From positions 3,714,310 through 3,778,309 of the forward strand of contig NZ_KE650771.1 in assembly GCF_000447295.1 (NCBI RefSeq): a DNA stretch of 64,000 bases, in the 5' to 3' direction. The position numbers and the translations under genes were made by a program. This stretch comes from Fischerella sp. PCC 9431 (GTDB lineage: Bacteria; Cyanobacteriota; Cyanobacteriia; Cyanobacteriales; Nostocaceae). Position 1 is the first letter of the stretch, and every line of letters begins with the position of its first letter. Positions 36,815 through 46,062 of this stretch are shown here, piece after piece. The notes under the pieces were generated by a model, which had not been told where the DNA came from, did no database searches, and worked only from the letters and a program-made list of their open reading frames with translations.

Positions 36815-37786
36815 TTAAACTAAGCAGGCGAGAAAATCTTGTTTGAGTTTGGCTTCATCTAGGTTACGACCGATGAAGACTAATTCGTTTTTAGGGGTTT
36901 CGCTGTCTTTCCAAGGGCGATCAGGTTTACCCTCAAAGATCATATGCACTCCTTGAAAGACAAAGCGATCGCTTTCTCCAGCAATATTCAAAATACCTTT
37001 CATCCGAAAGATATCTGGACCTTGGGTTTGCAGTAATTTACCTAGCCAATTGTTGAGTTTATCTCCATCCACGGCACCTTCGGCAACTAAAGCTACAGAA
37101 TACACGGTTTCATCGTGTTCATGAGCATCTTCTCCCAAGAATTCTGGGTCGATTTCCAAAGCACGATCCAAATCAAAAGCTTTCACACCCAAAAGTGCAT
37201 CCATTTCAACTTGGGAATTGCGGGTACGGTAAATTTTTGCCATTGCATTCATCCCGCGAATTCGCCTTTCTAATTCATCCAGTATATCTGGCGTGACTAA
37301 ATCGGTTTTATTTAACAAAATAACATCAGCAAAAGCAATCTGTTCTTGCGCTTCATCAGCTTCCCAATGTTGCCAAATGTGCTTGGCATCCACTACTGTT
37401 ACCACAGCATCCAATTCTAACTGTTCTCGCATATCTTCATCGACAAAAAATGTCTGAATCACTGGCGCAGGATCAGCTAACCCAGTAGTTTCAATCACCA
37501 AATGGTCAAATTTGTGACGGCGTTTCATCAAATTACTGATGATACGAATCAAATCACCCCGTACTGTACAGCAAATACAACCGTTGTTCATTTCAAAGAT
37601 TTCTTCATCAGTATCGATCACCAATTGATTATCAATACCGACTTCCCCAAATTCATTGACAATCACAGCCACTTTTTTGCCATGTTCGTGGGTGAGAATA
37701 CGATTGAGCAGAGTTGTTTTTCCAGATCCCAAATAACCAGTGAGAACTGTTACTGGAACTACGCCTGTTGTCACAGTATTGACCAT
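36815..37786 (-). CDS. COG0523/CobW-family GTP-dependent metallochaperone
   Basis: 323 residues. G-domain with GYLGSGKTT (17-25), the metal-binding CxCC motif as GCICC (70-73), ETTGLADP and NKTDL, then a CobW C-terminal domain (about 230-323) with [17 protein letters not shown]. The His-rich point (EDAHEHDE) near 220 fits zinc handling. COG0523 proteins use GTP to deliver Zn or other metals to client enzymes. A Zur-like palindrome 25 nt upstream suggests expression in zinc shortage. Monocistronic. Confidence 0.92.
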   Translation of the reverse strand: MVNTVTTGVVPVTVLTGYLGSGKTTLLNRILTHEHGKKVAVIVNEFGEVGIDNQLVIDTDEEIFEMNNGCICCTVRGDLIRIISNLMKRRHKFDHLVIETTGLADPAPVIQTFFVDEDMREQLELDAVVTVVDAKHIWQHWEADEAQEQIAFADVILLNKTDLVTPDILDELERRIRGMNAMAKIYRTRNSQVEMDALLGVKAFDLDRALEIDPEFLGEDAHEHDETVYSVALVAEGAVDGDKLNNWLGKLLQTQGPDIFRMKGILNIAGESDRFVFQGVHMIFEGKPDRPWKDSETPKNELVFIGRNLDEAKLKQDFLACLV

Positions 37787-38479
37787 ATCCCAGATACCTT
37801 ATTTTTTAAATGATAATCGTATTCACTCTAACGCCCAACTCACAAGTTGCAAAATTTTTTCCCACTAGTGCAATATGATTTTTTCTCTTTAGCCCCCAAT
37901 TTCAGTCAATATAGATGTATTTATTAATACTTAATTATAAATTTTTATGAATATTTAAGTTATTGATAATACTTCAATAACCATAGTACTCACATACTCA
38001 AATCAGCATTAATTTATGGTTAAACTGTAATGCGACTACTTACTTATCCGAACTTCTGCGATTTATTTATGAGTGTGAGAAACTTTTGCTGATGACTAAA
38101 GTCCTAAATTACAAGAACTATGAAGCGTTCACTACCAACAACTGTACGGAAGAAGCTTTTTGAGGAAAATATTTAGTTTTCAATTGAAAGATACCCGTAC
38201 AAATGCTACGCCGCTTACCACTAAAGTAATTTAAAAACTTTATCTACTTGAAGATTTCATGAAATCTTATCGATTGTTCGGTATTCACAAAAGATGTTTG
38301 ATAACTTTGCTTAAAGAATTGTTTAGTAATTAAATTAAGATAAATACTCACATCCAAAAAATTTGCTCAAACAATATTTTTGTGAGTAAACAAGCTTGTG
38401 CTGTATTTGAATTCCCATTATGGGTATTCTAAGCATAAGCGCGATCGCGACTAAAAATATCGTAAATTCCTGGAAAACT
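37787..38479. other. Intergenic region, divergent
   Basis: About 690 AT-rich nt between the metallochaperone and UDP-xylose synthase genes. Apart from the Zur-like site no feature is apparent. An in-frame extension of the downstream gene (38420-38479) is not supported. Confidence 0.4.
37811..37825 (-). promoter_or_regulatory. Putative Zur operator
   Basis: TGATAATCGTATTCA, close to the TGATAATNATTATCA Fur/Zur-family palindrome, lies about 25 nt upstream of the COG0523 start codon. The left half is perfect and the right half has three differences. COG0523 genes of Anabaena are known Zur targets. Confidence 0.5.
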
Positions 38480-39412
38480 ATGAGAATTTTGGTGACGGGC
38501 GGTGCTGGGTTTATTGGCTCACATTTAATCGACCGACTAATAGCTGATGGACACGAAGTCATTTGCTTAGATAACCTCTATACAGGTCATAAACGTAACT
38601 TCCTTAAGTGGATGAATCATCCTTATTTTGAATTTATCCGTCATGACATCACCGAACCAATCCGCTTAGAAGTAGATCAAATTTACCATTTAGCTTGTCC
38701 AGCTTCCCCTGTACATTATCAGTACAATCCAGTCAAAACTGTAAAAACCAACGTCATGGGTACGTTGAACATGTTGGGGTTAGCAAAACGTGTAAAAGCC
38801 CGTTTTTTGCTAGCTTCCACCAGTGAAGTTTATGGCGATCCAGAAGTTCATCCCCAAACCGAAGAATACAGGGGTAGTGTGAATCCGATTGGAATACGCT
38901 CATGCTATGACGAAGGCAAGCGTATCGCTGAAACCCTAGCTTTTGACTATTATAGACAAAACAAAGTTGACATCAGAGTTGCTCGGATCTTTAACACCTA
39001 CGGTCCTCGCATGTTAGAAAACGATGGTCGGGTAGTCAGTAATTTTGTAGTCCAAGCCTTACGGGGTATTCCATTAACCGTATACGGTGAAGGTTCACAA
39101 ACACGTAGTTTTTGTTACGTATCAGACCTAGTAGAAGGACTGATGCGGCTCATGAATAATGAATATATCGGACCAGTTAATTTAGGAAATCCCGACGAAT
39201 ATACAATCCTGGAATTGGCTCAGGCTGTACAAAATCTTGTTAATCCCGATGCAGAAATTAAGTTTGAGCCACTACCTGCTGATGACCCGCGCCGCCGTCG
39301 TCCCGATATTACTAGAGCAAAAACTTGGTTAAATTGGGAACCTACCGTTCCACTCCAAGAAGGGTTAAAACTGACTGTAGAAGATTTTCGCGAACGTATA
39401 AAAAATGGTTAA
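38480..39412 (+). CDS. UDP-glucuronate decarboxylase (UDP-xylose synthase), extended SDR
   Basis: 310 residues from ATG 38480 ([23 protein letters not shown] motif GGAGFIG). Catalytic STSEVYGDP and Tyr/Lys in [10 protein letters not shown], plus [10 protein letters not shown] and the family's HYQYNPVKT segment, mark the UXS group that converts UDP-glucuronate to UDP-xylose. The next gene, ugd, makes its substrate, so the two form a short pathway UDP-Glc to UDP-GlcA to UDP-Xyl for surface glycan. GGAA lies seven nt upstream. Confidence 0.9.
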   Translation: MRILVTGGAGFIGSHLIDRLIADGHEVICLDNLYTGHKRNFLKWMNHPYFEFIRHDITEPIRLEVDQIYHLACPASPVHYQYNPVKTVKTNVMGTLNMLGLAKRVKARFLLASTSEVYGDPEVHPQTEEYRGSVNPIGIRSCYDEGKRIAETLAFDYYRQNKVDIRVARIFNTYGPRMLENDGRVVSNFVVQALRGIPLTVYGEGSQTRSFCYVSDLVEGLMRLMNNEYIGPVNLGNPDEYTILELAQAVQNLVNPDAEIKFEPLPADDPRRRRPDITRAKTWLNWEPTVPLQEGLKLTVEDFRERIKNG

Positions 39413-39636
39413 TACTCAATAGTCAATAGTCAATAGCTTTGAACAAATCACAAATACAGCAGATTTCAGGTAAATGAAGTACAAATTTTAAAAACAAAGC
39501 CATATACCAAGAGACTTTCAACCCTGTTTCCTGTTCCCTATTCCCTGTTCCCTGCTGTAATTATTGACAAATGACAAATTTGCAGAAAACTTCTTTTTGA
39601 AAATTTAACCCCTAACAAAGTGAGGAATTAAGCAAA

Positions 39637-41025
39637 ATGCGTGTTTGTGTTATTGGTACTGGTTACGTTGGTTTAGTGACCGGAGCTTGTTTAGCTCACA
39701 TTGGTCATGATGTAATTTGCGTAGATAACAACGAAGAAAAAGTTAAGCTAATGAAGTCTGGGCAATCACCTATTTTTGAGCCTGGACTTTCAGAAATTAT
39801 GCAGAACGCCATTGTCAATGGCAAAATCCAGTTTACAAGTGATCTGGGCGCGGGAGTCAGCCACGGAGAAATTCTGTTTATCGCTGTTGGAACACCACCT
39901 CTACCGACTGGTGAAAGCGATACTCGTTATGTGGAAGCGGTTGCTCGTGGTATTGGGAATCACCTTGACGGTGGCTATAAAGTAATTGTCAATAAATCTA
40001 CCGTCCCAATTGGTTCTGGTGACTGGGTACGGATGATAGTTCTAGATGGTATTGCTGAACGCCAAAGAACACCCGTACCTGCTGGTGGAGGACATGATGA
40101 ACAATTGCCACAAATTACAGCCGAATTTGATGTAGTTAGTAACCCGGAATTTTTGCGGGAAGGTTCGGCAGTTTATGATACCTTTAACCCGGATCGTATT
40201 GTTTTAGGTGGCAATAGCTCTAAAGCGATCGCGATGATGGAAGAATTGTATGCGCCAATTGTAGAGCGTAAATATGCTGAAGATCAATCTTTACCTCAAG
40301 TACCAGTGTTGGTGACAGACTTGAGTTCAGCAGAAATGATTAAATATGCAGCTAATGCGTTCCTAGCAACCAAAATTAGTTTTATTAACGAAGTTGCCAA
40401 CATTTGCGATCGCGTCGGTGCTGATGTCACTCAAGTAGCCAAAGGTATCGGTTTAGACTCTCGGATCGGCAATAAATTCTTGAATGCTGGTATTGGCTGG
40501 GGTGGTTCTTGCTTCCCCAAAGATGTCTCAGCTCTGATTCACACCGCCGATGATTACGGTTACGAAGCCCAACTACTTAAAGCCGCAGTCAGCGTCAACG
40601 AACGTCAGCGCTTGATTGCTGTTGAAAAACTCCAGCAAGCCCTAAAAATTCTCAAAGGTAAAACAGTCGGACTACTCGGTCTGACCTTTAAACCTGATAC
40701 CGATGACATGCGCGACGCCCCAGCACTCAACTTGATTGAGCAGTTGAATCGATTGGGAGCCAAAGTCAAAGCATATGACCCCATTGTTTCCCAATCTGGT
40801 TTACGTGATGGTCTTTCTGGTGTATTAGTAGAAACCGATCCTCAAAGACTAGCCGATGGTTGTGATGCTTTAGTAATTGTCACTGAATGGCAACAGTTTA
40901 AAAATCTTGACTATGCTCAGATGGCAAAATTGATGAACCACCCCGTGATGATTGATGGTCGTAACTTCCTCGATCCAGAAATGATGCTCAGAGCTGGCTT
41001 CCAGTATATTGGAATCGGTCGGTAA
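39637..41025 (+). CDS. ugd: UDP-glucose 6-dehydrogenase
   Basis: 462 residues. NAD motif GTGYVGLVTGACLA at the N-terminus, the central ATKISFINEVANICDRVG helix and the catalytic Cys in GWGGSCFPKD (about residue 291). The C-terminal UDP-binding domain has GLLGLTFKPDTDDMRDAPAL in part. It oxidises UDP-glucose to UDP-glucuronate with two NAD. Located 224 nt after UXS on the same strand. Confidence 0.95.
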   Translation: MRVCVIGTGYVGLVTGACLAHIGHDVICVDNNEEKVKLMKSGQSPIFEPGLSEIMQNAIVNGKIQFTSDLGAGVSHGEILFIAVGTPPLPTGESDTRYVEAVARGIGNHLDGGYKVIVNKSTVPIGSGDWVRMIVLDGIAERQRTPVPAGGGHDEQLPQITAEFDVVSNPEFLREGSAVYDTFNPDRIVLGGNSSKAIAMMEELYAPIVERKYAEDQSLPQVPVLVTDLSSAEMIKYAANAFLATKISFINEVANICDRVGADVTQVAKGIGLDSRIGNKFLNAGIGWGGSCFPKDVSALIHTADDYGYEAQLLKAAVSVNERQRLIAVEKLQQALKILKGKTVGLLGLTFKPDTDDMRDAPALNLIEQLNRLGAKVKAYDPIVSQSGLRDGLSGVLVETDPQRLADGCDALVIVTEWQQFKNLDYAQMAKLMNHPVMIDGRNFLDPEMMLRAGFQYIGIGR

Positions 41026-41563
41026 AAAACTCAAAGCCTTTTAAAAGGGAACAGAGAACGGGGAACAGCCAACAGGGTAAGACTGCTTGAGATGGGGATT
41101 TTGACCCCAACTCAAGCAAGCAACTTACAGAAGATGGGGAATTAAACCCAATGATTTCACTTGAAAGGGAACTCTTAACAGTGAGAAACGAACTGTTAAG
41201 AGTTCCCTTCTTCGTTAATAAAAAATTACTGAAAAATACTTTTATTAGTCAGTAAAAAGTTTATCTTAATACATTATTAATAATAGTTCACTATTGACAT
41301 TTAGTAATTATATTTCTGATTAAAAAGTACATTTTTTAGTTTTGTTTAAGAATATTATCGTTGTATGTAAATTGTTAAGTTTTGAGTCTAAAAATTAAAC
41401 TAAATTCATCCTATCGTACAACCAAGCTAATTCGTAATTAACCAGATTTCGCCGCACAGAGATTATAACCAAATCGGTCAGGTATGAATGCTGGTAATGA
41501 TATTTTGAGATGCCAATCTTGGAAATTGAGCTTATATGCAGTAGACATACCCAGGAGAATTTC
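41026..41563. other. Intergenic region with two hairpins
   Basis: Contains a 13-bp imperfect stem at about 41083-41117 (GCTTGAGATGGGG/CCCCAACTCAAGC) and a perfect 18-bp stem at 41165-41209. The rest, up to 41563, is AT-rich leader of the DUF2231 genes. Confidence 0.5.
41165..41209 (+). terminator. Perfect 18-bp hairpin after ugd
   Basis: Arms AAGGGAACTCTTAACAGT (41165-41182) and exact complement (41192-41209) with a 9-nt loop. The following sequence is CTTCGTTAAT rather than a T-run, so terminator function is likely but not certain. Confidence 0.55.
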
Positions 41564-42064
41564 ATGCTTGAGTATTTAACACGTTTGAACGACCATAATT
41601 TACCTTATCCAGATACGATTCATCCCATCGTTGTTCACTTTGTGATCGCAATGGTTTTGTTTGCCTTCTGTTGTGATGCAATAGGTTATTTTACCCGCAA
41701 CTCCCGACTATTCGAGGTTAGCTGGTGGAATATGTGTCTTGCTACCGTCGCTATCTTTGTGGCGATTATTTTTGGTCAGTTTGAAGCAGGTTTAGCAAAA
41801 CCTTATCATCTAGCAAAATCAGTGTTGAATATGCACACCCTGATTGGCTGGTCACTTTCAGGAATTATTGCTGCAATTACAGCTTGGCGTTATGCAATTC
41901 GTGCGCGCAACCCCCAGAAATTACCCATCGGCTATTTGGGAGTGGGACTACTTCTAGTCACCATCGTTGGTATGCAGGTATATCTCGGAGATCAACTTGT
42001 TTGGGTGTATGGACTGCACACAGTACCAGTAGTTGAAGCAGTAAAGGATGGTATTTTGCGATGA
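41564..42064 (+). CDS. DUF2231 membrane protein
   Basis: 166 residues from ATG 41564 with AGGAGA upstream (CCAGGAGAATTTC). Four membrane helices; the first begins with the family signature IHPIVVHFVIAMVLFAF, and His residues recur in the third helix (MHTLIGW) and near the end (YGLHTVPVVEA). It overlaps the next gene by 4 nt. DUF2231 genes precede the ARTO-type cox genes in related cyanobacteria; a haem-related role is only inference. Confidence 0.85.
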   Translation: MLEYLTRLNDHNLPYPDTIHPIVVHFVIAMVLFAFCCDAIGYFTRNSRLFEVSWWNMCLATVAIFVAIIFGQFEAGLAKPYHLAKSVLNMHTLIGWSLSGIIAAITAWRYAIRARNPQKLPIGYLGVGLLLVTIVGMQVYLGDQLVWVYGLHTVPVVEAVKDGILR

Positions 42065-42666
42065 ATTCACAACTAATTGACCAATTAGGAACGCAACTAG
42101 GCGCAAACGGACTTCCCTACACCATTCCTATTCATCCCAACTTAGTGCATTTGACCTTGGGTTTGTTCATCATTGGGATTCTCTTTGATATTGTCGGTGT
42201 ATTTTTCCCTCTACATCAATTCGTCTACAAATATTTAGCATTACCAGTCGAACGTGCTAACTTCTTTGATGTTGGCTGGTATAACATGCTGGCTTCAGCC
42301 TTGATTACCTTTTTGACAGTAGCAGCAGGCTTTTACGAAATCATGCTTGCAGAAGCACCAGTAGATGTTAAGAGTGCTTGGGGTATGCAAGCAATGGAAA
42401 CAATGCTGTGGCATGGTGTGGGTGGTGTTATACTCCTAGCCTTGATTGTGGGGATGACCGTTTGGCGAGGATTCCAGCGCTTTATTTGGCGCAAATATGA
42501 AGATAGGCAAGTGCAGTTGAGTTACCTAGCTGTTGGAATGGCGATCATGTTTGTGATGTATGTTCACGGCACATTGGGAGCGCAAATGGCTGCGGAATTC
42601 GGCATACACAATACCGCCGATCAATTGCTCAGAGTTGGTCAAGACTTCAACGCCATGATTAAGTAA
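42061..42666 (+). CDS. DUF2231 membrane protein
   Basis: 201 residues with four helices and the same signature, IPIHPNLVHLTLGLFIIGILF. His residues in helix starts (LWHGVGGVI, MYVHGTLGAQMA) parallel the upstream paralogue, so the two may form a heterodimer. Start overlaps the first gene's stop (ATGA). It is followed by heptamer repeats and ctaC. Confidence 0.85.
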   Translation: MNSQLIDQLGTQLGANGLPYTIPIHPNLVHLTLGLFIIGILFDIVGVFFPLHQFVYKYLALPVERANFFDVGWYNMLASALITFLTVAAGFYEIMLAEAPVDVKSAWGMQAMETMLWHGVGGVILLALIVGMTVWRGFQRFIWRKYEDRQVQLSYLAVGMAIMFVMYVHGTLGAQMAAEFGIHNTADQLLRVGQDFNAMIK

Positions 42667-42697
42667 CTCATATAGTCCTTTGTCATTTGTCCTTTGT

Positions 42698-42746
42698 GAA
42701 GAACTAATGACCAATGACTAATGACCAATGACTAACGACTAATGAC
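42698..42746. repeat. AATGACC/ACTAATG heptamers before ctaC
   Basis: About six seven-base units run right into the start codon; the first in-frame ATG of ctaC (42742) is itself part of the last unit. Confidence 0.7.
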
Positions 42747-42747
42747 C

Positions 42748-43659
42748 ATGAAAATACAGAAACTACTCAAAATACTGACCTTTATAACGAGTGCGATCGC
42801 ACTAACTACTACCAGTCTCTGGATTGGGAAACAGGCTTACTCCTGGCTTCCTCCGCAAGCGGCGGCTGAATCACGACTCGTTGATGACTTAATTAGCTTT
42901 TTGGTAACACTCGGAGCATTCATCTTCCTGGGTGTCACCGGAACTCTGATGTATTCGGTAATTTTCCATCGGGCGAAAAAAGGTGAAATTGCTGATGGCC
43001 CACCAATTGAAGGAAATATTACTCTCGAAGTCGTCTGGACAGCCATCCCCATTATGCTGGTGCTGTGGATTGCTGGTTACAGCTACCAAATCTACGAGCA
43101 AATGGGAATTCAAGGCCCAAATGAACACGTTCATTTCCGTATGCCAATGGGGGTGGAATCAGCTTATGCAGCACCAAAAGATGTATCTGTTGGCACTTCC
43201 ACTACACCTGTAGAAAAAATCGACGTTCTTGCGAAACAATGGGCTTGGGTCTTCCATTATCCAGAAAAGAATATCACTAGTAGCGAACTACACCTACCTG
43301 CAAACAAAAGAGTGCGTCTAGCACTCCAATCTGAAGACGTTCTTCACGGTTTGTACGTACCTGCCTTTCGCCTCAAACAAGACATAATTCCTAACCAAAC
43401 TATAGACTTTGAATTTACCCCCATTCGGCTTGGTAAATATCAACTCACTGATTCTCAATACAGTGGTACATACTTTGCAACTATGCAAGCCGATGTTGTA
43501 GTTGAATCACCAGAAGATTACCAGCAGTGGCTCACCAAAGCTGCAACCCGCAAGCTTTCCCCAGCCAAAAATCAAGCAGTTTCTGAATATGCTCAAGCAG
43601 ATGGCTGGACAACAGTCGCCCCTGCGTCACCTCCTCTGGTTAATTATCCTGGTTCATAG
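42748..43659 (+). CDS. ctaC: Heme-copper terminal oxidase subunit II lacking CuA (ARTO type)
   Basis: 303 residues from ATG 42748 (an ATG two codons earlier lies in the repeat). Signal/first helix at about 8-28, then two membrane helices (about 45-68 and 93-113), then the cupredoxin domain (about 150-270). His200 of HGLYVPAF is kept, but the CuA loop reads DSQYSGTYFATM: the Cys/Glu/Cys/His positions are Asp235, Gln237, Ser239 and Phe243. CuA is therefore absent, as in the alternative respiratory terminal oxidase of cyanobacteria and in quinol oxidases. Electrons probably come from plastoquinol. Operon with ctaD (12 nt gap) and ctaE. Confidence 0.92.
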   Translation: MKIQKLLKILTFITSAIALTTTSLWIGKQAYSWLPPQAAAESRLVDDLISFLVTLGAFIFLGVTGTLMYSVIFHRAKKGEIADGPPIEGNITLEVVWTAIPIMLVLWIAGYSYQIYEQMGIQGPNEHVHFRMPMGVESAYAAPKDVSVGTSTTPVEKIDVLAKQWAWVFHYPEKNITSSELHLPANKRVRLALQSEDVLHGLYVPAFRLKQDIIPNQTIDFEFTPIRLGKYQLTDSQYSGTYFATMQADVVVESPEDYQQWLTKAATRKLSPAKNQAVSEYAQADGWTTVAPASPPLVNYPGS

Positions 43660-43671
43660 GAAAACAAAGCG

Positions 43672-45330
43672 ATGACGAACGTTACTATCGAAAGTATCGG
43701 TATCGCAGGTGAACAAACTCATCACCCCAGTCCTGATAACTGGAAGCGATACTTCAGCTTTAGCACCGATCACAAGGTCATTGGTATTCAGTACCTTGTT
43801 ACTTCATTCATTTTCTTCTTAGTGGGCGGTATCTTTGCAATGATACTGCGGGGAGAACTCATCACCCCCGATTCAGATTTGATTGACCGTACCATGTACA
43901 ACGGTATGTTTACCATGCATGGTACTGTCATGCTGTTCTTGTGGACATTTCCATCTTTAGTTGGTATAGCTAACTACCTTGTACCCCTGATGATTGGGGC
44001 GCGAGATATGGCATTTCCTCGCCTCAACGCCGCCGCTTTTTGGATGGTTCCAGTCGTCGGAATTCTGTTGATGGCTAGCTTTTTTGTCCCTGGTGGTCCA
44101 GCCCAAGCTGGCTGGTGGTCTTACCCACCAGTGAGTCTCCAGAATCCCACAGGTAACTTGATTAACGGACAAGTCATCTGGTTGCTAGCAGTAGCAATTT
44201 CTGGTGTGTCTTCGATTATGGGCGCAGTCAACTTTGTTACTACGATTGTCAAGATGCGCGCCCCAGGGATGACCTTCTTTAGAATGCCCCTATTCGTGTG
44301 GGCAGTATTCAGCGCTCAAATTATCCAACTTTTCGGACTTCCAGCCCTGACAGCAGGCGCAGTCATGCTGTTACTTGATCTCACCGTTGGTACTGGCTTT
44401 TTTAATCCAGCTAATGGTGGTAATCCAGTCATGTTCCAGCACTACTTCTGGTTCTACTCTCACCCTGCTGTTTATGTGATTATTCTGCCCATCTTTGGGA
44501 TTTTCTCAGAGATATTCCCGGTTTATGCTCGTAAGCCTTTATTTGGTTATAAAGTAGTTGCCGTTTCCTCAATCTTAATTGCCGTAGTCAGTGCGATCGT
44601 CTGGGTACACCACATGTATGTTAGTGGTACTCCTGGCTGGATGCGGATGCTTTTCATGTTGACAACTATGTTTGTCTCTGTACCCACTGGAATTAAAGTA
44701 TTTGCCTGGGTAGCCACGATTTGGGGCGGTAAATTACGCCTAACTACACCCATGTTATTTGCCTTGGGTGGATTGGTGTTGTTTGTCTTCGCCGGAATTA
44801 CAGGCATCATGCTTTCTTCTGTGCCTGTGGATGTTCACGTCAATAATACTTACTTTGTCGTTGGTCACTTCCACTATGTCCTTTACGGGACAGTGACTAT
44901 GGGGATGTATGCAGCCATTTATCACTGGTTCCCCAAGATGACAGGCAAAATGTATTACGAAGGCTTGGGTAAATTACACTTTTGGTTAGCGTTCATTGGT
45001 ACTAACCTCAACTTCTTCCCCATGCATCCATTAGGTTTACAAGGGATGTTGCGTAGAGTTGCTTCCTACGCTCCAGAGTATGAGTTATGGAATATTGTTG
45101 CTAGTGTTGGTGCGTTTATGTTAGGTATGTCTACTCTACCTTTTATTCTAAATATGATTAGTGCTTGGGTAGGTGGCGAGCCAGCATCAGCTAATCCTTG
45201 GCAAGCGATCGGTTTGGAATGGGAAGTTTCTTCACCACCACCTGTAGAAAATTTTGAAGAGATTCCTGTGGTGATTAGTGAGCCTTATGGATATGGAAAA
45301 TCAGAACCTTTAGTGGCTCACAAGCATTAA
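43672..45330 (+). CDS. ctaD: Heme-copper terminal oxidase subunit I (A2 type)
   Basis: 552 residues, twelve helices. CuB and haem ligands are present: His264 in YSHPAVY, His313-His314 in WVHHMYVSG, and the pair His399/His401 in VGHFHYV. Where type A1 enzymes have Glu (GHPEVY), this protein has Tyr262-Ser263-His-Pro-Ala, the YSHPxV motif of A2-type oxygen reductases. It reduces O2 at the haem-CuB centre and pumps protons. In Anabaena the corresponding cox3 operon is induced in heterocysts; whether that holds here cannot be read from sequence. Confidence 0.95.
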   Translation: MTNVTIESIGIAGEQTHHPSPDNWKRYFSFSTDHKVIGIQYLVTSFIFFLVGGIFAMILRGELITPDSDLIDRTMYNGMFTMHGTVMLFLWTFPSLVGIANYLVPLMIGARDMAFPRLNAAAFWMVPVVGILLMASFFVPGGPAQAGWWSYPPVSLQNPTGNLINGQVIWLLAVAISGVSSIMGAVNFVTTIVKMRAPGMTFFRMPLFVWAVFSAQIIQLFGLPALTAGAVMLLLDLTVGTGFFNPANGGNPVMFQHYFWFYSHPAVYVIILPIFGIFSEIFPVYARKPLFGYKVVAVSSILIAVVSAIVWVHHMYVSGTPGWMRMLFMLTTMFVSVPTGIKVFAWVATIWGGKLRLTTPMLFALGGLVLFVFAGITGIMLSSVPVDVHVNNTYFVVGHFHYVLYGTVTMGMYAAIYHWFPKMTGKMYYEGLGKLHFWLAFIGTNLNFFPMHPLGLQGMLRRVASYAPEYELWNIVASVGAFMLGMSTLPFILNMISAWVGGEPASANPWQAIGLEWEVSSPPPVENFEEIPVVISEPYGYGKSEPLVAHKH

Positions 45331-45334
45331 TCAT

Positions 45335-45434
45335 ACTTTGTGTCTTTGTGCCTTTGTGGTGAAGAAGCAAAATTTAAACCACCAAGACACTTAGACGCGA
45401 CAGCGGCTTCCCGTAAGGGTAGACACCAAGGTAA
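45335..45434. repeat. Dispersed repeat between ctaD and ctaE
   Basis: CTTTGTGTCTTTGTGCCTTTGTGGT-type start and CCACCAAGACACTTAG... end; relative of 34545. It separates two genes that should belong to one operon by 129 nt. Confidence 0.5.
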
Positions 45435-45459
45435 AAAATTTTAAAGGAGAATTCAAGTA

Positions 45460-46062
45460 ATGGATGGTTATATGATTTCAGAAGAGTTGCATCTGCATAA
45501 CGCAGAGCATACTCATGACGAAGAAGGCAATAAAATGTTTGGCTTCGTCGTATTTTTGCTATCTGAAAGTGTTATTTTTCTGAGTTTTTTTGCCGGATAT
45601 ATTATTTATAAACTCACAACTCCAAATTGGTTGCCGTCTGGAGTTGATGGGTTGGAAGTGGTTGCGCCTGCTATTAATACGGTGGTTTTGGTTGCTAGTA
45701 GTTTTGTGATTTATTTGGCAGAACGTGCGCTGCAACGTCATAATTTGTGGAGATATCGCCTGTTTTTATTGGCAACTATGGCGATGGGAACTTACTTTTT
45801 GATTGGACAGGCGATTGAGTGGAAAGGTTTGGAATTTGGTTTTACTTCTGGCGCGTTTGGTGGAATGTTCTACCTGTTAACTGGTTTCCACGGTTTACAT
45901 GTTCTCACAGGAATTCTATTACAGTTGATTATTTTAGTGCGTTCTTTTATTCCAGGTAATTTTGAATCTGGTCATTTTGGTGTGAATGCAACTTCACTTT
46001 TCTGGCATTTTGTTGATGTGATTTGGATTGTGTTGTTTGTGCTTCTCTACGTTTGGCAGTAA
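45460..46062 (+). CDS. ctaE: Heme-copper terminal oxidase subunit III
   Basis: 200 residues with five membrane helices. KMFGFVVFLLSESVIFLSFFAGYI, GLEFGFTSGAFGGMFYLLTGFHGLHVLTG and TSLFWHFVDVIWIVLFVLLYVW are the expected subunit III segments. Good ribosome-binding site AAGGAG nine nt before ATG. It completes the ctaCDE set; no haem O/A synthase genes (ctaA, ctaB) are nearby. Confidence 0.93.
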   Translation: MDGYMISEELHLHNAEHTHDEEGNKMFGFVVFLLSESVIFLSFFAGYIIYKLTTPNWLPSGVDGLEVVAPAINTVVLVASSFVIYLAERALQRHNLWRYRLFLLATMAMGTYFLIGQAIEWKGLEFGFTSGAFGGMFYLLTGFHGLHVLTGILLQLIILVRSFIPGNFESGHFGVNATSLFWHFVDVIWIVLFVLLYVWQ

